Shown in pieces: positions 32,499 through 41,197 of a stretch of 64,000 nucleotides of DNA. The translations under genes were made by a program, and so were the position numbers. The notes below the pieces were generated by a model. The model was not told the origin of the DNA. It saw only the letters and a list, made by a program, of their open reading frames with translations, and made no database searches. The first letter of the stretch is position 1; each line of letters opens with the position of its first letter. The stretch is from positions 115,983 to 179,982 of the forward strand of contig NZ_NMUQ01000004.1 of assembly GCF_002233675.1 (NCBI RefSeq), read 5' to 3'. The stretch is from Paenibacillus herberti (GTDB taxonomy: Bacteria > Bacillota > Bacilli > Paenibacillales > Paenibacillaceae).

Positions 32499-34973
32499 TC
32501 ACGATGAGGCCCGTCCCGTCCCTACTCTTTTCCAGTCCTCACCTTCCAGATCCTCATCCTCCATATCCTCACTCGCCCGACTATCCCGGCTCTCCCCTGG
32601 CAAACTGTCCCGCAGCACTTTTCCTATGTGTTCCGCAGACTGCGGCTTGAAAAATAGATACCCCTGAATCTCATCGCAGTTATGCTCTTCGAGGAAACCG
32701 AACTGAGGCTCTGTTTCCACCCCTTCGGCGACAACGGACAGATGGAGCCGACGAGCGATCACCAGCATCGCATGAATGATCGCCTCGTCCCGCTCGTCCA
32801 CACCGATGCCGCTCACGAACGAGCGGTCAATCTTGATTCGGCTGACTGGCAGCCGCTTCAGGTAGCTTAGCGAGGAATGCTGCGTGCCGAAGTCGTCGAT
32901 CGACAGCAGGATGCCCATATCCTTCAGTTGCTCAAGCGTAGTGAGATTCTCATTTTTCATCGCCATATTCTCGGTAATCTCCAGCTCCAGGAAGCGGGCA
33001 TCCAGCCCCGTCTGCTCCAGCACATTCCGCACAGTTCCAACCAAATCCGGAGCCGCGAACTGGCGGGCCGACAGATTGACAGCTATCCGCAGTTTAGGAC
33101 AGCCTGCATCATGCCAAGCCTTGTTCTGAGCGCACGCTGTGTGCAGCACCCACTCCCCTATTTCCACGATCAGGCCTGTTTCCTCCGCAAGCGGAATGAA
33201 CTGCTGGGGTGAAATTTGTCCGAGCCGTGGATGTTTCCAGCGCAGCAGCGCCTCCAGCCCCGACAGCTTGCCTGTTGCCGTCTCAATTTGCGGCTGGTAG
33301 TAAACTTCGAACTCTCCTCGCTCCATCGCGCGCCGCAGCCCGTTACGCAGCTCCATCAATCTTGCTGACTCGGGAGCGACAGTGCCGTCGAACCATCTGT
33401 AGTGGTTTTTGCCTTCCTCCTTCGCCCTGTACATGGCGAGATCGGCATGTTGCGTCAGAGCCGGAGCATCCCCTCCATGATCTGGATAAAGTGCGATGCC
33501 GATGCTTGTCGTCAGAAAATATTCAGCACCTTGAATAAAGAATGGAGAGCGGAACCGCTCGATGATGGCGGCTGCCAGCCCCTCCGCTTCTTCCCTATCC
33601 GGGACAGAAGGAAGCACCACCGTGAATTCATCCCCGCCGATACGGAAATAGGCAGGTCCGTTGTCTGGCAACGGCTCCGGCTGCCCTTCCTTCCGGCCGG
33701 TGAGCCGCTCGGCAGCTTCCCGCAACAGCCCATCGCCGCGAATATGTCCGAATGTATCATTGACCAGCTTGAACTGGTCCAAATCCAAATACAGCAGCGT
33801 AATTTGGGTTCCAGTACGCTCCGCCTCAGCGATGCTCTCCTTCAAATGCAAGTTGAAGAAGGAACGATTGTACAGCCCTGTAAGCGGATCATGGTAAGCC
33901 AGATAGCGAAGATCCCGCTCCTTGCTCTCCAGCATGCGGTTTTGTGCGCGCAATTCCTCCTCAATGGCAAGCAGTTCCTCGTTGGAGGCTTCAATCTCTT
34001 CATTCGCCTCCTGAAGCTCCCGAGTGCGCTGGGATACCTTCTCCGCAAGCTTGGTCCGGCTCGTCAGCTGTACATAGACCTGATAAAGGACAAGTGCCAT
34101 GCATAACAGGGCAAACAGCCTGATCAGCCACAGCTTCATCGCAATCATCTGATGTTTCTCTTGTTTAAGCGCGCCAGCCAGCTCCCACTTGCCATCCGGA
34201 ACCGAGACAACCTCGCTAAGCTGGTTTTGCTTGAATAACTTCGGATCACCGAGCAGCACTTGGCCGTTTACTCGGAGCGCAACATCGAACAGATCGTTTC
34301 GAAAACCTTTTGATATCCCGTCCAGCATCTCTGGCAGATCAATGACAACCGAGACAAATCCCCAAAACTTGTCCTCCGTATAAACAGATTGCCGGGTTAC
34401 CAAGCCGCTGCCGCCCTGCAGCAGATCGACCGGTCCGATCAGCGTTACGGTCCTGAGTTCTTTGGCTCGCAATGCGTTCTCACGCACCTCTGGGCGTTTG
34501 TCCTTGAACAAGTCCGAACCAATTACATGCTCGTTGCCGGTCTGAGGATAAACATACCAAGCCACTCCTTTTGGATAGAGGGAAAGATTGCGGACATCAG
34601 GCAGCAGCGGCACAAAATGTCCCGAGAACTGCTCAAATCTTTCATGGTCGACATAACCGTTGGAGCGCAGCTCCATTCCCACAAAAGCCACGAGACTTTC
34701 GGACAATAACAGCCGCCGCTCCACTCCGAGCTTCAGCTCATTGGCCTTTGAGGAAAGCTGCACGGAAGCTTCCTTGTAAGCCTCGTTAATAAGTTGCTCC
34801 TTATAGAGAGAAGTGCTCCAAGAGATCAACAGGGCAAGCAGAATAAATACTGAACCTAGCAATGACCATTGGGTCAGCTGGTTTTTACGATAGGCCGTGA
34901 ATCGGCGAATGGCAGCTCTCACATCCGAACTCCCTCCGGGCTCCGCCTCAAGCTGATAGGCGGGCACAATCAT
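32499..34973 (-). CDS. CHASE-GGDEF-EAL cyclic-di-GMP enzyme
   Basis: 824 residues. A helix near residue 37, an extracellular CHASE-type sensor (about 80-250, with 'PKGVAWYVYPQTGNEHVIGSDLF'), a second helix near 290, a coiled coil ('TRELQEANEEIEASNEELLAIEEELRAQ' region), GGDEF domain (about 360-530, intact 'GGDEF') and EAL domain (about 550-795: 'EALLRW', 'LEITENM', 'KIDRSFV', 'AEGVET', 'EIQGYLF'). Both synthase and phosphodiesterase sites look intact, although the EAL loop reads 'DDFGTQHSSL' where 'DDFGTGYSSL' is usual. It ends in an acidic tail. Weak ribosome site. Probably controls motility or matrix in response to an external ligand. Confidence 0.92.
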   Translation of the reverse strand: MIVPAYQLEAEPGGSSDVRAAIRRFTAYRKNQLTQWSLLGSVFILLALLISWSTSLYKEQLINEAYKEASVQLSSKANELKLGVERRLLLSESLVAFVGMELRSNGYVDHERFEQFSGHFVPLLPDVRNLSLYPKGVAWYVYPQTGNEHVIGSDLFKDKRPEVRENALRAKELRTVTLIGPVDLLQGGSGLVTRQSVYTEDKFWGFVSVVIDLPEMLDGISKGFRNDLFDVALRVNGQVLLGDPKLFKQNQLSEVVSVPDGKWELAGALKQEKHQMIAMKLWLIRLFALLCMALVLYQVYVQLTSRTKLAEKVSQRTRELQEANEEIEASNEELLAIEEELRAQNRMLESKERDLRYLAYHDPLTGLYNRSFFNLHLKESIAEAERTGTQITLLYLDLDQFKLVNDTFGHIRGDGLLREAAERLTGRKEGQPEPLPDNGPAYFRIGGDEFTVVLPSVPDREEAEGLAAAIIERFRSPFFIQGAEYFLTTSIGIALYPDHGGDAPALTQHADLAMYRAKEEGKNHYRWFDGTVAPESARLMELRNGLRRAMERGEFEVYYQPQIETATGKLSGLEALLRWKHPRLGQISPQQFIPLAEETGLIVEIGEWVLHTACAQNKAWHDAGCPKLRIAVNLSARQFAAPDLVGTVRNVLEQTGLDARFLELEITENMAMKNENLTTLEQLKDMGILLSIDDFGTQHSSLSYLKRLPVSRIKIDRSFVSGIGVDERDEAIIHAMLVIARRLHLSVVAEGVETEPQFGFLEEHNCDEIQGYLFFKPQSAEHIGKVLRDSLPGESRDSRASEDMEDEDLEGEDWKRVGTGRASS

Positions 34974-35074
34974 GATGTACTTTTACCATTATCGGCATAG
35001 CTTGCTAACAAGCGAAGAATGGTCGCACATTTTTTTCTGATTTGGCTAAAAAAGCCCTTTGAGGGTTCATTACG

Positions 35075-36007
35075 TCAAATGTCGAGCAGCGCAATAACTG
35101 CGGTAACCGTTGCAATGCTAAGCACCGTCGAGAGTAGAACTGCCTGAGATGAGAATTCAGGCTCATTATCGAATTCAACCGCGAGCAGCACACTGCTCAG
35201 CGAGGTCGGCACCGCCGAGCTGACGATAAGTGCCTTGGCGGCCATGCCTTCGATGCCAAGCATCCACACGGCTAATACTGCCAGCAGCGGGCCGGCAACC
35301 AGACGCATTGCAAGCGACAAACTCAGGTCAATCCCCCGCCTCTTGTTCATACCACCACCGCGCTTCATGCTTCCGAGCTGCACGCCAAGCGTCAGCAGAG
35401 CTGTGCCGATAAAGGCATTAGCCACATAATCGAGCGGCGTGGATAGATAAATAGGCATCGACACACCCGTCCAATTGAGCGCAAATGCCAGCGGAATTAC
35501 GTAAATAACAGGCTGGGAAATGATTTGCCGCCGGATGTCAGCGAAGCTGCTTTTATGAGCGTTGACGCTGTAGATGCCGTATGTATTAGGAAGCAGCGAC
35601 TGCATCATCATAATCAGCACCTGGATGGAGAGCGTGAACGGATTGGCCGCAAAAGCAAGCTGGTTGAGCGGGATGCCATAGTTAGCGCTATTGTAGAAAA
35701 GCACGCTGTTGCGCATGGCGGCACGCATGCCTCCCTTGTAACCCCGCAGTCGAATGACTAGCTCCGCAAGCCCGTACTGCATTCCCATGAACAGGGCAAA
35801 AAATAGCAGCACCTGACCGATCAGCGCTACCGGAATATCTGTCATATACAACAGCTTGAAAATTACAGCCGGCGAGAACAAGTAAAAGTTCAGCTTGGAC
35901 AACGTCCGAATATCAAGTGTGAAGATGCGCTGCATGAGCACACCGATCAGAATCATAATACATAGCGGGATAATGTTATTCAGCAGAATGGAGCCTAATA
36001 AAGCCAT
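35075..36007 (-). CDS. AEC-family (auxin efflux carrier-like) transporter
   Basis: 310 residues, ten predicted membrane helices. Family features: 'LLIGVLMQRIF'-like first helix region, 'LNFYLFSPAVIFKLL', 'FYNSANYGIPL' and the C-terminal 'SSAVPTSLSSVLLAVEFD', where the conserved asparagine/proline kinks of the fold lie. AEC proteins export organic acids or act in malate and malonate transport; substrate unknown. ATG 36007 with a purine-rich 'aaagaaagaaggg' upstream. Monocistronic. Confidence 0.87.
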   Translation of the reverse strand: MALLGSILLNNIIPLCIMILIGVLMQRIFTLDIRTLSKLNFYLFSPAVIFKLLYMTDIPVALIGQVLLFFALFMGMQYGLAELVIRLRGYKGGMRAAMRNSVLFYNSANYGIPLNQLAFAANPFTLSIQVLIMMMQSLLPNTYGIYSVNAHKSSFADIRRQIISQPVIYVIPLAFALNWTGVSMPIYLSTPLDYVANAFIGTALLTLGVQLGSMKRGGGMNKRRGIDLSLSLAMRLVAGPLLAVLAVWMLGIEGMAAKALIVSSAVPTSLSSVLLAVEFDNEPEFSSQAVLLSTVLSIATVTAVIALLDI

Positions 36008-36231
36008 GATGGAAGTACCCTTCTTTCTTTTGACGATAAAGGTTGTTCAAAAAGGCCACCATTGATCACGATGTAAACCAGGAAGCGAACTCGACATCGA
36101 ATCTTGTGTTCACCTTCGAAGTCCGGTGCTCATGTAGGTTTGCCTACACTCCGCTCCTCCTTCTTCTGGTTCATACAACCTTCTCGGTGCTGAATGGCAC
36201 CCTTTTTGAACTCGCACTATATAGATAAAAA

Positions 36232-36279
36232 TAAAAAGCCGGCGCGCTCCCGCCTCCCCACAGGGAGACGGCGGCGCTG
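36232..36279 (-). terminator. Intrinsic terminator after the SCO gene
   Basis: GC-rich imperfect stem (GCGCCGCCGTCTCCC against GGGAGGCGGGAGCGC) followed on the minus strand by a T-rich tract. Confidence 0.75.
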
Positions 36280-36289
36280 ACCAGCCTAT

Positions 36290-36925
36290 CTAGGTTAGTG
36301 CTTTGACCGCTTCGACGATGGAAGCAGCGATCTCATCCGGTGTCAACTCCACGTTCATGCCACCGGTAATGTACTTGCGGATTTTGCCCTTCTTGTCTAC
36401 AACCGAGATCGTATCATTATGGCTGTAGTTTTTGTTCTCGTCCACCATCAGCGAGAGCCCGAAGTCCTTAACAAGCTTCTCCGAAACAGCGGCGTCTGGA
36501 TTGCGCAGGAACTTCCAGCCTGTTGTGTCCGCATTGAATTTGGCGGCGAATGCTTGGATCTTCTCTGGTGTGTCCCGCTCTGGATCAAACGTCACCGAGT
36601 TAATCTCCACCTTGCTTCCAAACAGCCCAGCCTCTTTGAGCTGATCCTGCACCTTTGACAGAATGAACGTCGTCGCCGGGCAAACATCTGGACAGTTGGC
36701 CCAATAGAAGTAATACAAGCGAACCTTACCGTCCGAATCCGCAAGGGAAACTTCCTTATTGTTATCATGCACATTTTGCAGCGTAAAGGCCGGTGCAGGC
36801 TTGTCAATCGGCATAGACACTGCGCTGCGGCTCTCGGAGTAGTTGGTATAAAGCAGATAAGCTCCCATTAGCGCGCATAGCGCGAAGAGGGCAATTTTGA
36901 ACGCATGCTTACGAACGAATGGCAT
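36290..36925 (-). CDS. SCO1/SenC-family copper chaperone of cytochrome oxidase
   Basis: 211 residues. N-terminal membrane anchor ('IALFALCALMGAYLLY'), then a thioredoxin-fold SCO domain. Copper ligands: CxxxC in 'ANCPDVCPATT' near residue 78 and the distant His in 'NYSHNDTISVVD' near residue 166. SCO proteins deliver copper to, or reduce, the CuA site of oxidase subunit II outside the membrane. It is close to and in the same orientation as ctaB, though a terminator lies between. RBS AAAGGAGAG. Confidence 0.92.
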   Translation of the reverse strand: MPFVRKHAFKIALFALCALMGAYLLYTNYSESRSAVSMPIDKPAPAFTLQNVHDNNKEVSLADSDGKVRLYYFYWANCPDVCPATTFILSKVQDQLKEAGLFGSKVEINSVTFDPERDTPEKIQAFAAKFNADTTGWKFLRNPDAAVSEKLVKDFGLSLMVDENKNYSHNDTISVVDKKGKIRKYITGGMNVELTPDEIAASIVEAVKALT

Positions 36926-36982
36926 TGAATTCTCTCCTTTGGCCCCTATGGCCCCTATGTAAGCGCAAGCAATAAAAATGAA

Positions 36983-37025
36983 GAAAAACGAGCTGTCGTT
37001 CTAATAAAAACAAACGCTCAGCTCG
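36983..37025 (-). terminator. Terminator of the ctaB transcript
   Basis: CGAGCTG and CAGCTCG arms enclose a 23-nt loop, followed on the minus strand by TTTTTC. The large loop makes it weaker than the other terminators here. Confidence 0.5.
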
Positions 37026-37095
37026 CATCGGCAAGCTCCGCAAACTGCGGAGCCACACCCTTGTAAAACTTGTCCGATCCGAAATAATAATCCAT
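37018..37095 (-). CDS. Possible 25-residue peptide coupled to ctaB
   Basis: ATG 37095 overlaps the ctaB stop by one base (TGATG), the geometry of translational coupling. The peptide 'MDYYFGSDKFYKGVAPQF'... ends with 'AELADAS' before the terminator. Its composition (aromatic, balanced charge) is protein-like, but there is no Shine-Dalgarno site of its own and I know no homologue. It may be chance. Confidence 0.25.
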   Translation of the reverse strand: MDYYFGSDKFYKGVAPQFAELADAS

Positions 37096-37997
37096 CACGG
37101 GAATAAACTTGTAATCCAGCCCGAAGCATTCGCATCACGCTGAGTATCCACAATCATGAGCAGAAAAACGACGAGCAAATAGTTGACCGAGATAAGGAAG
37201 TTCGTCTTGGCCCACTTCTCCGTCTTCTCCTCCGACTTGGCGTTCATGCCGAAGAGCGTATGGACGAACCAGACGATAGTCAGAATGCCGCCAACCCACA
37301 GGAACCACTGTCCGGTGTAGCCATACGCGTACATTAGAATTACGGTTGGAATCAACAGCAGCACGTAAGGAATCATTTGCAGCTTCGTCCGCTTGATGCC
37401 CTTGACGACGGGGAGTAGCGGGTAGCCGGCTGCACGGTACTCTTCCACCCTGCGGATGGCGAGTGACCAGAAATGTGCAGGCTGCCATAGGAAAAGCAGT
37501 GCAAACAAAATCCAGGCACCAGCATCCACAGTTCCGGTTACGGCACAGTAACCGATGACTGGAGGCATCGCCCCGGAGATGCCTCCGATGGACGTGCTCC
37601 AAGTGGAGCTGCGTTTCAACCAGATCGTGTAAACCACGATATAAACGAACCAGCCCAACAGGCCGAGCCAGCCGGCCAGCGAGTTAACCATTAGAAAAAG
37701 CAAAACGAGACCGGCAGCCCCCAGCAGCAAGCCGTAGGCGATGACAAACCCGGGAGAGATGCGCCCCGTGGGCAGAGCGCGATTTTTGGTACGTTCCATT
37801 CTCGTATCCAGTTCGCGGTCCCAGTAATTATTGATGACGCAGGCCGAAGCCATAGTTAAGGAAGTTCCGATCAACATCCAGATCAGCAGCATCCAATCGA
37901 TACTCCAGCGGGATGCTACCCAAAAACCGCCAAAAGCTGCAAAAGCGTTCATCCGAACGATTCCCGGCTTTGTAAGTGCAATCAGGTCTTTCAGCAC
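37095..37997 (-). CDS. ctaB: Heme O synthase (protoheme IX farnesyltransferase)
   Basis: 300 residues from GTG 37997, chosen because AGGAGG stands 9 nt upstream and the product then starts 'VLKDLIALTKPGIV' as in the family. Nine membrane helices of the UbiA prenyltransferase superfamily. Asp-rich motifs: first 'NNYWDRELDTRMERTKNRALPTG', second 'EEYRAAGYPLLPVVKG'. It adds the farnesyl group to heme B, giving heme O, the substrate of CtaA (16.6-17.6 kb). Divergent from cwlJ. Confidence 0.94.
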   Translation of the reverse strand: MLKDLIALTKPGIVRMNAFAAFGGFWVASRWSIDWMLLIWMLIGTSLTMASACVINNYWDRELDTRMERTKNRALPTGRISPGFVIAYGLLLGAAGLVLLFLMVNSLAGWLGLLGWFVYIVVYTIWLKRSSTWSTSIGGISGAMPPVIGYCAVTGTVDAGAWILFALLFLWQPAHFWSLAIRRVEEYRAAGYPLLPVVKGIKRTKLQMIPYVLLLIPTVILMYAYGYTGQWFLWVGGILTIVWFVHTLFGMNAKSEEKTEKWAKTNFLISVNYLLVVFLLMIVDTQRDANASGWITSLFP

Positions 37998-38140
37998 AGT
38001 CGTGCGCCTCCTGTTTTTGGAGCGGCAAAAGCGCATCGCGGCGCTAAGGGCTTCAGTATTCAACTTTACTAATGATACCGAAAATAAAACCTGGTGACAA
38101 CGCAACGGTTGACTTGTTCAAGATTTCGACATGCCAGTGT

Positions 38141-38170
38141 CAATATTTCGACCTTTTTTTGGCATAAAGA
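38141..38170 (+). promoter_or_regulatory. Sigma-E-like promoter of cwlJ-gerQ
   Basis: AATATT (38142-38147), 15 nt, CATAAAGA (38163-38170), close to the Bacillus sigma-E pattern (kmATATT, 14-15 nt, CATACAmT). Mother-cell expression of cwlJ is known in Bacillus, which supports the call. Confidence 0.5.
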
Positions 38171-38282
38171 AGGCACACCTGGCATTTGCCCGCATAGATT
38201 ATACATGTGGTCATAAGCCCACGCGGGAGGGCATCCGGTTAAATGTGCCAGAACCCCGCAGGAGGAGCGTGATTCCAGAGAG

Positions 38283-38702
38283 ATGGCGATCAAAACGAAC
38301 TCCGCGGACACTAAGTTACTTGCCCGGCTGATGCGGGCGGAGGCAGAGGGCGAAGGCGAGCTCGGTATGCTCATGGTCGGTAATGTAAGCGTCAATCGCG
38401 TGCTCAGCAATTGCCTCGACTTTCGCAATATCCGTTCCATACCGGATATGGTGTATCAAAGTCCCGGTGGATATGAAGCCGTGCAAAAAAGCTATTTTTA
38501 CCAGAAGGCCAGAGACAAAGAAATTCGGCTTGCAGAGCGGGTTATCAAAGGTGAACGGCAGCATCCGGCCAGCAATGCATTATGGTTCTTCCGTCCTTCC
38601 GGCGGCTGCCCAGGAACATGGTATGACCAGGCCAACACAGGCCGCTATAAAGCGCATTGCTTCTTTGCTCCAACAGCATCAGACTGCCCGAATGTTTATT
38701 GA
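38283..38702 (+). CDS. cwlJ: Spore cortex-lytic hydrolase CwlJ
   Basis: 139 residues, the CwlJ/SleB catalytic domain without peptidoglycan-binding or signal region, as CwlJ should be. The motif 'ARLMRAEAEGEGELGMLMVGNVSVNR' contains the catalytic Glu, and 'YFYQKARDKEIRLAERVIKGER' and 'LWFFRPSGGCPGTWYDQ' are family-specific. It breaks down cortex peptidoglycan during germination. AGGAGGAG is 15 nt before ATG 38283, a rather long spacing. gerQ follows directly, matching its dependence on GerQ for placement in the coat. Confidence 0.93.
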   Translation: MAIKTNSADTKLLARLMRAEAEGEGELGMLMVGNVSVNRVLSNCLDFRNIRSIPDMVYQSPGGYEAVQKSYFYQKARDKEIRLAERVIKGERQHPASNALWFFRPSGGCPGTWYDQANTGRYKAHCFFAPTASDCPNVY

Positions 38703-38738
38703 TTGCGAACGATAAATCAGAGAGAGCGGGGAATTCTA

Positions 38739-39221
38739 ATGTCGAATACTTATGACTATCGCATGTACGCCCAAGGTGGCTATCCCGGAATGCCAATGCC
38801 TTACAACCCTCCAATGTGGGCCAACAACAGTGCCATGATGCCTTCAACGATGACGATGCCTAGCAGCGTCGTTGCTATGCCTCCAGCTGTACCAAACGGA
38901 GCTGTCGTTACGCCGCAGGGCGGCACGATTCAGGCCATTCCTACCGAGGAATCCTATGTTGAGAACATCCTGCGGTTGAACCGCGGCAAGATGGCTACAT
39001 TCTATATGACTTATGAAAACAACAAAGAATGGAACGCCAAAATCTTCCGCGGCATCATTGAAGCTGCCGGCCGTGACCACATCATCATCAGCGATCCCGC
39101 TACAGGAATGCGTTACCTTTTGCTCACGCTCAACTTGGATTACGTTACCTTCGACGGCCCAATCAACTATGAGTACGCATTCCAAGGTCAAATGATCACT
39201 AACACGACTCCAGCAATGTAA
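38739..39221 (+). CDS. gerQ: Spore coat protein GerQ
   Basis: 160 residues. The N-terminal 75 are rich in Pro, Met, Asn and Tyr ('YAQGGYPGMPMPYNPPMW'); residues about 80-155 form the conserved GerQ domain ('EESYVENILRLNRGKMATFYMTYENN' area, 'FRGIIEAAGRDHIIISDP'). In Bacillus, GerQ keeps CwlJ in the coat and is cross-linked by transglutaminase. ATG 38739, 36 bp after cwlJ, likely one transcript. Confidence 0.93.
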   Translation: MSNTYDYRMYAQGGYPGMPMPYNPPMWANNSAMMPSTMTMPSSVVAMPPAVPNGAVVTPQGGTIQAIPTEESYVENILRLNRGKMATFYMTYENNKEWNAKIFRGIIEAAGRDHIIISDPATGMRYLLLTLNLDYVTFDGPINYEYAFQGQMITNTTPAM

Positions 39222-39223
39222 GC

Positions 39224-39520
39224 CTAATTTAGCGGCAATATCGGCTTGAAAGTCCAGGCGTGAATGCGATCGGGACCGCCAACTGTCCAGCCGCTTATCG
39301 GCTTCCAAGGAGAGCGCCCATCAAGGCGCTCTTCTTTGCATGCTGCCGCTTCCTCTTCGGAAGCGACTGGCCATATTTCAACAAACAGCCCGGGCTGCTC
39401 GTTTCCCTCGTACAACTGTAGGCCTGAATTAAGCAGGCGCAGCTGCCCCAGCAGCTTTAAATATTCCTCCCGGTGTTTTTCTTCTATTTTGTATTCCACC
39501 ATCAGAGCGAAATTTTGCAT
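39224..39520 (-). CDS. Small alpha/beta-barrel-like protein, unknown
   Basis: 98 residues from ATG 39520 ('MQNFALMVEYKIEEKHREEYL'), with AAGGAG upstream at good spacing. The pattern of a first strand, a helix with charged residues and a second strand ('GLFVEIWPVASEEEAAACKEER') recalls dimeric ferredoxin-like barrels (NIPSNAP/ABM type), but I cannot place it firmly. It converges on gerQ with 2 bp between stops. Function unknown. Confidence 0.6.
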   Translation of the reverse strand: MQNFALMVEYKIEEKHREEYLKLLGQLRLLNSGLQLYEGNEQPGLFVEIWPVASEEEAAACKEERLDGRSPWKPISGWTVGGPDRIHAWTFKPILPLN

Positions 39521-39678
39521 TTTTGTAAGGCTCCTTCCTGTGCTCAGCTTGTCCGATTTCAACATTTCCTTATCCTAGCATCCCCAGCTGGCTCTGTCCA
39601 AGCAGCGTTGGGATAGCGCCAATTGCCCGGGGGAATGCTACTTTCAAAACAAACTCAGCTTAAAAAGGAGGGGTTCAG

Positions 39679-40665
39679 CTGGATACGGGCACGCATCTGG
39701 TATTTGGTCTTGGACTTGCCGGCCTAGCCACCGTAGATCCGGCTGTGGCCGCCAGTCCAGCGCTATTCGGCGCCGTTATGACGGGCACAATCATCGGCTC
39801 CCAAGCGCCAGATCTCGACAGCTTTCTAAGACTGAAAAGCAATGCTCTTTACATTAAAAATCACCGTGGCGCTTCCCATTCTCTCCCGGCTGTACTGGGC
39901 TGGACTGCGATTATAACAGCTGCTATTGCGTGGGCATGGCAAGGAAACATCGCTTGGACGAACTTAGTCTTCTGGGTATTGCTGGCCGTCTCCGTTCATG
40001 TGTTCAGCGATTGCTTCAATACCTACGGAACACAAGCGGCACGGCCAATCTCGCCAAAGTGGATCTCGTGGAACATCATTCACATTTTTGATCCCTTTCT
40101 GTTCATTAGCCATACCGCAGCCTTGCTGCTCTGGGCGTTTGGGGCGGCTGCTCCACAGATTATCTTTCCGATTCTTTATTTGTTCATTGTGCTTTATTAT
40201 GTTTGGCGAACGCTCGAGCATAAACGTGTAGCACGCTCACTGCCAACGCTTGATCCATTGGCATCGGAAGGCGAAAGTTACATTTTGATCCCGACGCTTC
40301 GCCCTAACAGTTGGAATATCGTTAAGCAGCTACAAGATGGTGCTTTTCGGATAGGTGATCTTCGCAAAGGAAAACTTACCTGGAACGGCTTCGCCCGCTG
40401 CCAAGAGCATCCCGCCATTGAGCAATCCAAATTTGATGCTTCCGTGAAGGCTTTCCTCTATTTCACATCGTTCTCTTGCTCGGAGGTTACGGAGCATTCA
40501 TGGGGCTACGAGGTTAGATGGTTTGATGTTCGCTATCGCTACCGCAAGCAGTATCCTTTCGTCGCCGTCGTTGTCATGGACCTTGATTATAAAACGCTTG
40601 GCTCCTATGTGGGCTGGCTTAGCGACGAGAGACTGCAAAAAAGGCTGCGCATGAACACCTATTGA
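39679..40665 (+). CDS. Membrane-bound metal-dependent hydrolase (YfhP/YdjM-like), CTG start
   Basis: 328 residues if started at CTG 39679. AAGGAGG (39665-39671) is 7 nt before it, and the reading 'DTGTHLVFGLGLAGLA' matches how YfhP-like proteins begin ('MDTGTHF...'). The first ATG/GTG/TTG in frame (GTG 39745) would remove this conserved part. Membrane helices fill the first 190 residues; metal-site candidates are 'APDLDS', 'NHRGASHS' and 'SDCFNTYGT'. The C-terminal 120 residues are soluble. In Bacillus, YfhP is linked to control of a neighbouring gene; the reaction is unknown. Confidence 0.85.
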   Translation: MDTGTHLVFGLGLAGLATVDPAVAASPALFGAVMTGTIIGSQAPDLDSFLRLKSNALYIKNHRGASHSLPAVLGWTAIITAAIAWAWQGNIAWTNLVFWVLLAVSVHVFSDCFNTYGTQAARPISPKWISWNIIHIFDPFLFISHTAALLLWAFGAAAPQIIFPILYLFIVLYYVWRTLEHKRVARSLPTLDPLASEGESYILIPTLRPNSWNIVKQLQDGAFRIGDLRKGKLTWNGFARCQEHPAIEQSKFDASVKAFLYFTSFSCSEVTEHSWGYEVRWFDVRYRYRKQYPFVAVVVMDLDYKTLGSYVGWLSDERLQKRLRMNTY

Positions 40666-40710
40666 TCCTTCCGCCAGCAGATTTGGCGGTGATTGGATGG
40701 TTGACCAATT

Positions 40711-40744
40711 GGGCCCCCTTGATTCACAATAGAGGGGGCCTTTT
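40711..40744 (+). terminator. Intrinsic terminator after the YfhP-like gene
   Basis: GGCCCCCT and AGGGGGCC arms with a 12-13 nt loop, then TTTT. Confidence 0.85.
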
Positions 40745-40771
40745 GCATGCGGCAAGCATGTTCTTATGAAC

Positions 40772-40804
40772 AAAAAAAAGCCCAAGGTTTCCCTTGGACT
40801 TTTT
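40772..40804. terminator. Bidirectional terminator downstream of the first SASP
   Basis: AAAAGcCCAAGG and CCTTGGaCTTTT arms with a short loop; T tracts on both strands. Confidence 0.8.
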
Positions 40805-40852
40805 CCGGCAACACGGTCAGACTGACCGTGCAGCCATTGCTTTGTATTTCGC

Positions 40853-41071
40853 TTAGCGTTGGTTTCCAGACAGTTGTTGCTCGGCGATTTGCACCAGTTT
40901 CTTGGTGATGTAGCCGCCCAGCGAACCTGCGTCGCGAGTTGCGATGTTGCCGTAGTATCCGTCAGCAGGAATTTGTACACCTAGGCTTTGTGCTGCTTCG
41001 AATTTCATTTGCTCCAGAGCTTGTTTTGCACCTGGTACGACCAGTCTGTTGCTGCCGCTTTTGCTTGCCAT
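40853..41071 (-). CDS. Alpha/beta-type small acid-soluble spore protein
   Basis: 72 residues from ATG 41071 with AAAGGAG upstream. Both SASP signatures are present: 'KFEAAQSLGVQIPADGYYGNIATRDAGSLGGYITKKLV', where 'ATRDAGSLGGYITK' is the second conserved block and 'FE' the GPR protease cleavage point. Coats spore DNA in the A-like form and protects it from UV and heat. A sigma-G-type promoter is directly upstream. Paralogue at 44428-44652. Confidence 0.96.
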   Translation of the reverse strand: MASKSGSNRLVVPGAKQALEQMKFEAAQSLGVQIPADGYYGNIATRDAGSLGGYITKKLVQIAEQQLSGNQR

Positions 41072-41119
41072 TGTGAATTGCTCCTTTCGAAGATCGCACT
41101 GTGATGTGTGTTGCAAACT

Positions 41120-41148
41120 TATTATGTTCCGAATCAACAGTTCTATTC
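41120..41148 (-). promoter_or_regulatory. Sigma-G-like promoter of the SASP gene
   Basis: Minus strand GAATA, 17 nt, CATAATA. Agrees with the forespore sigma-G pattern (gyATr, 17-18 nt, cATnmTA). Confidence 0.6.
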
Positions 41149-41197
41149 TACGCTTAGAGATTTTTTTTCAACTTCATTCCGGGAGGCACTCAACCCT

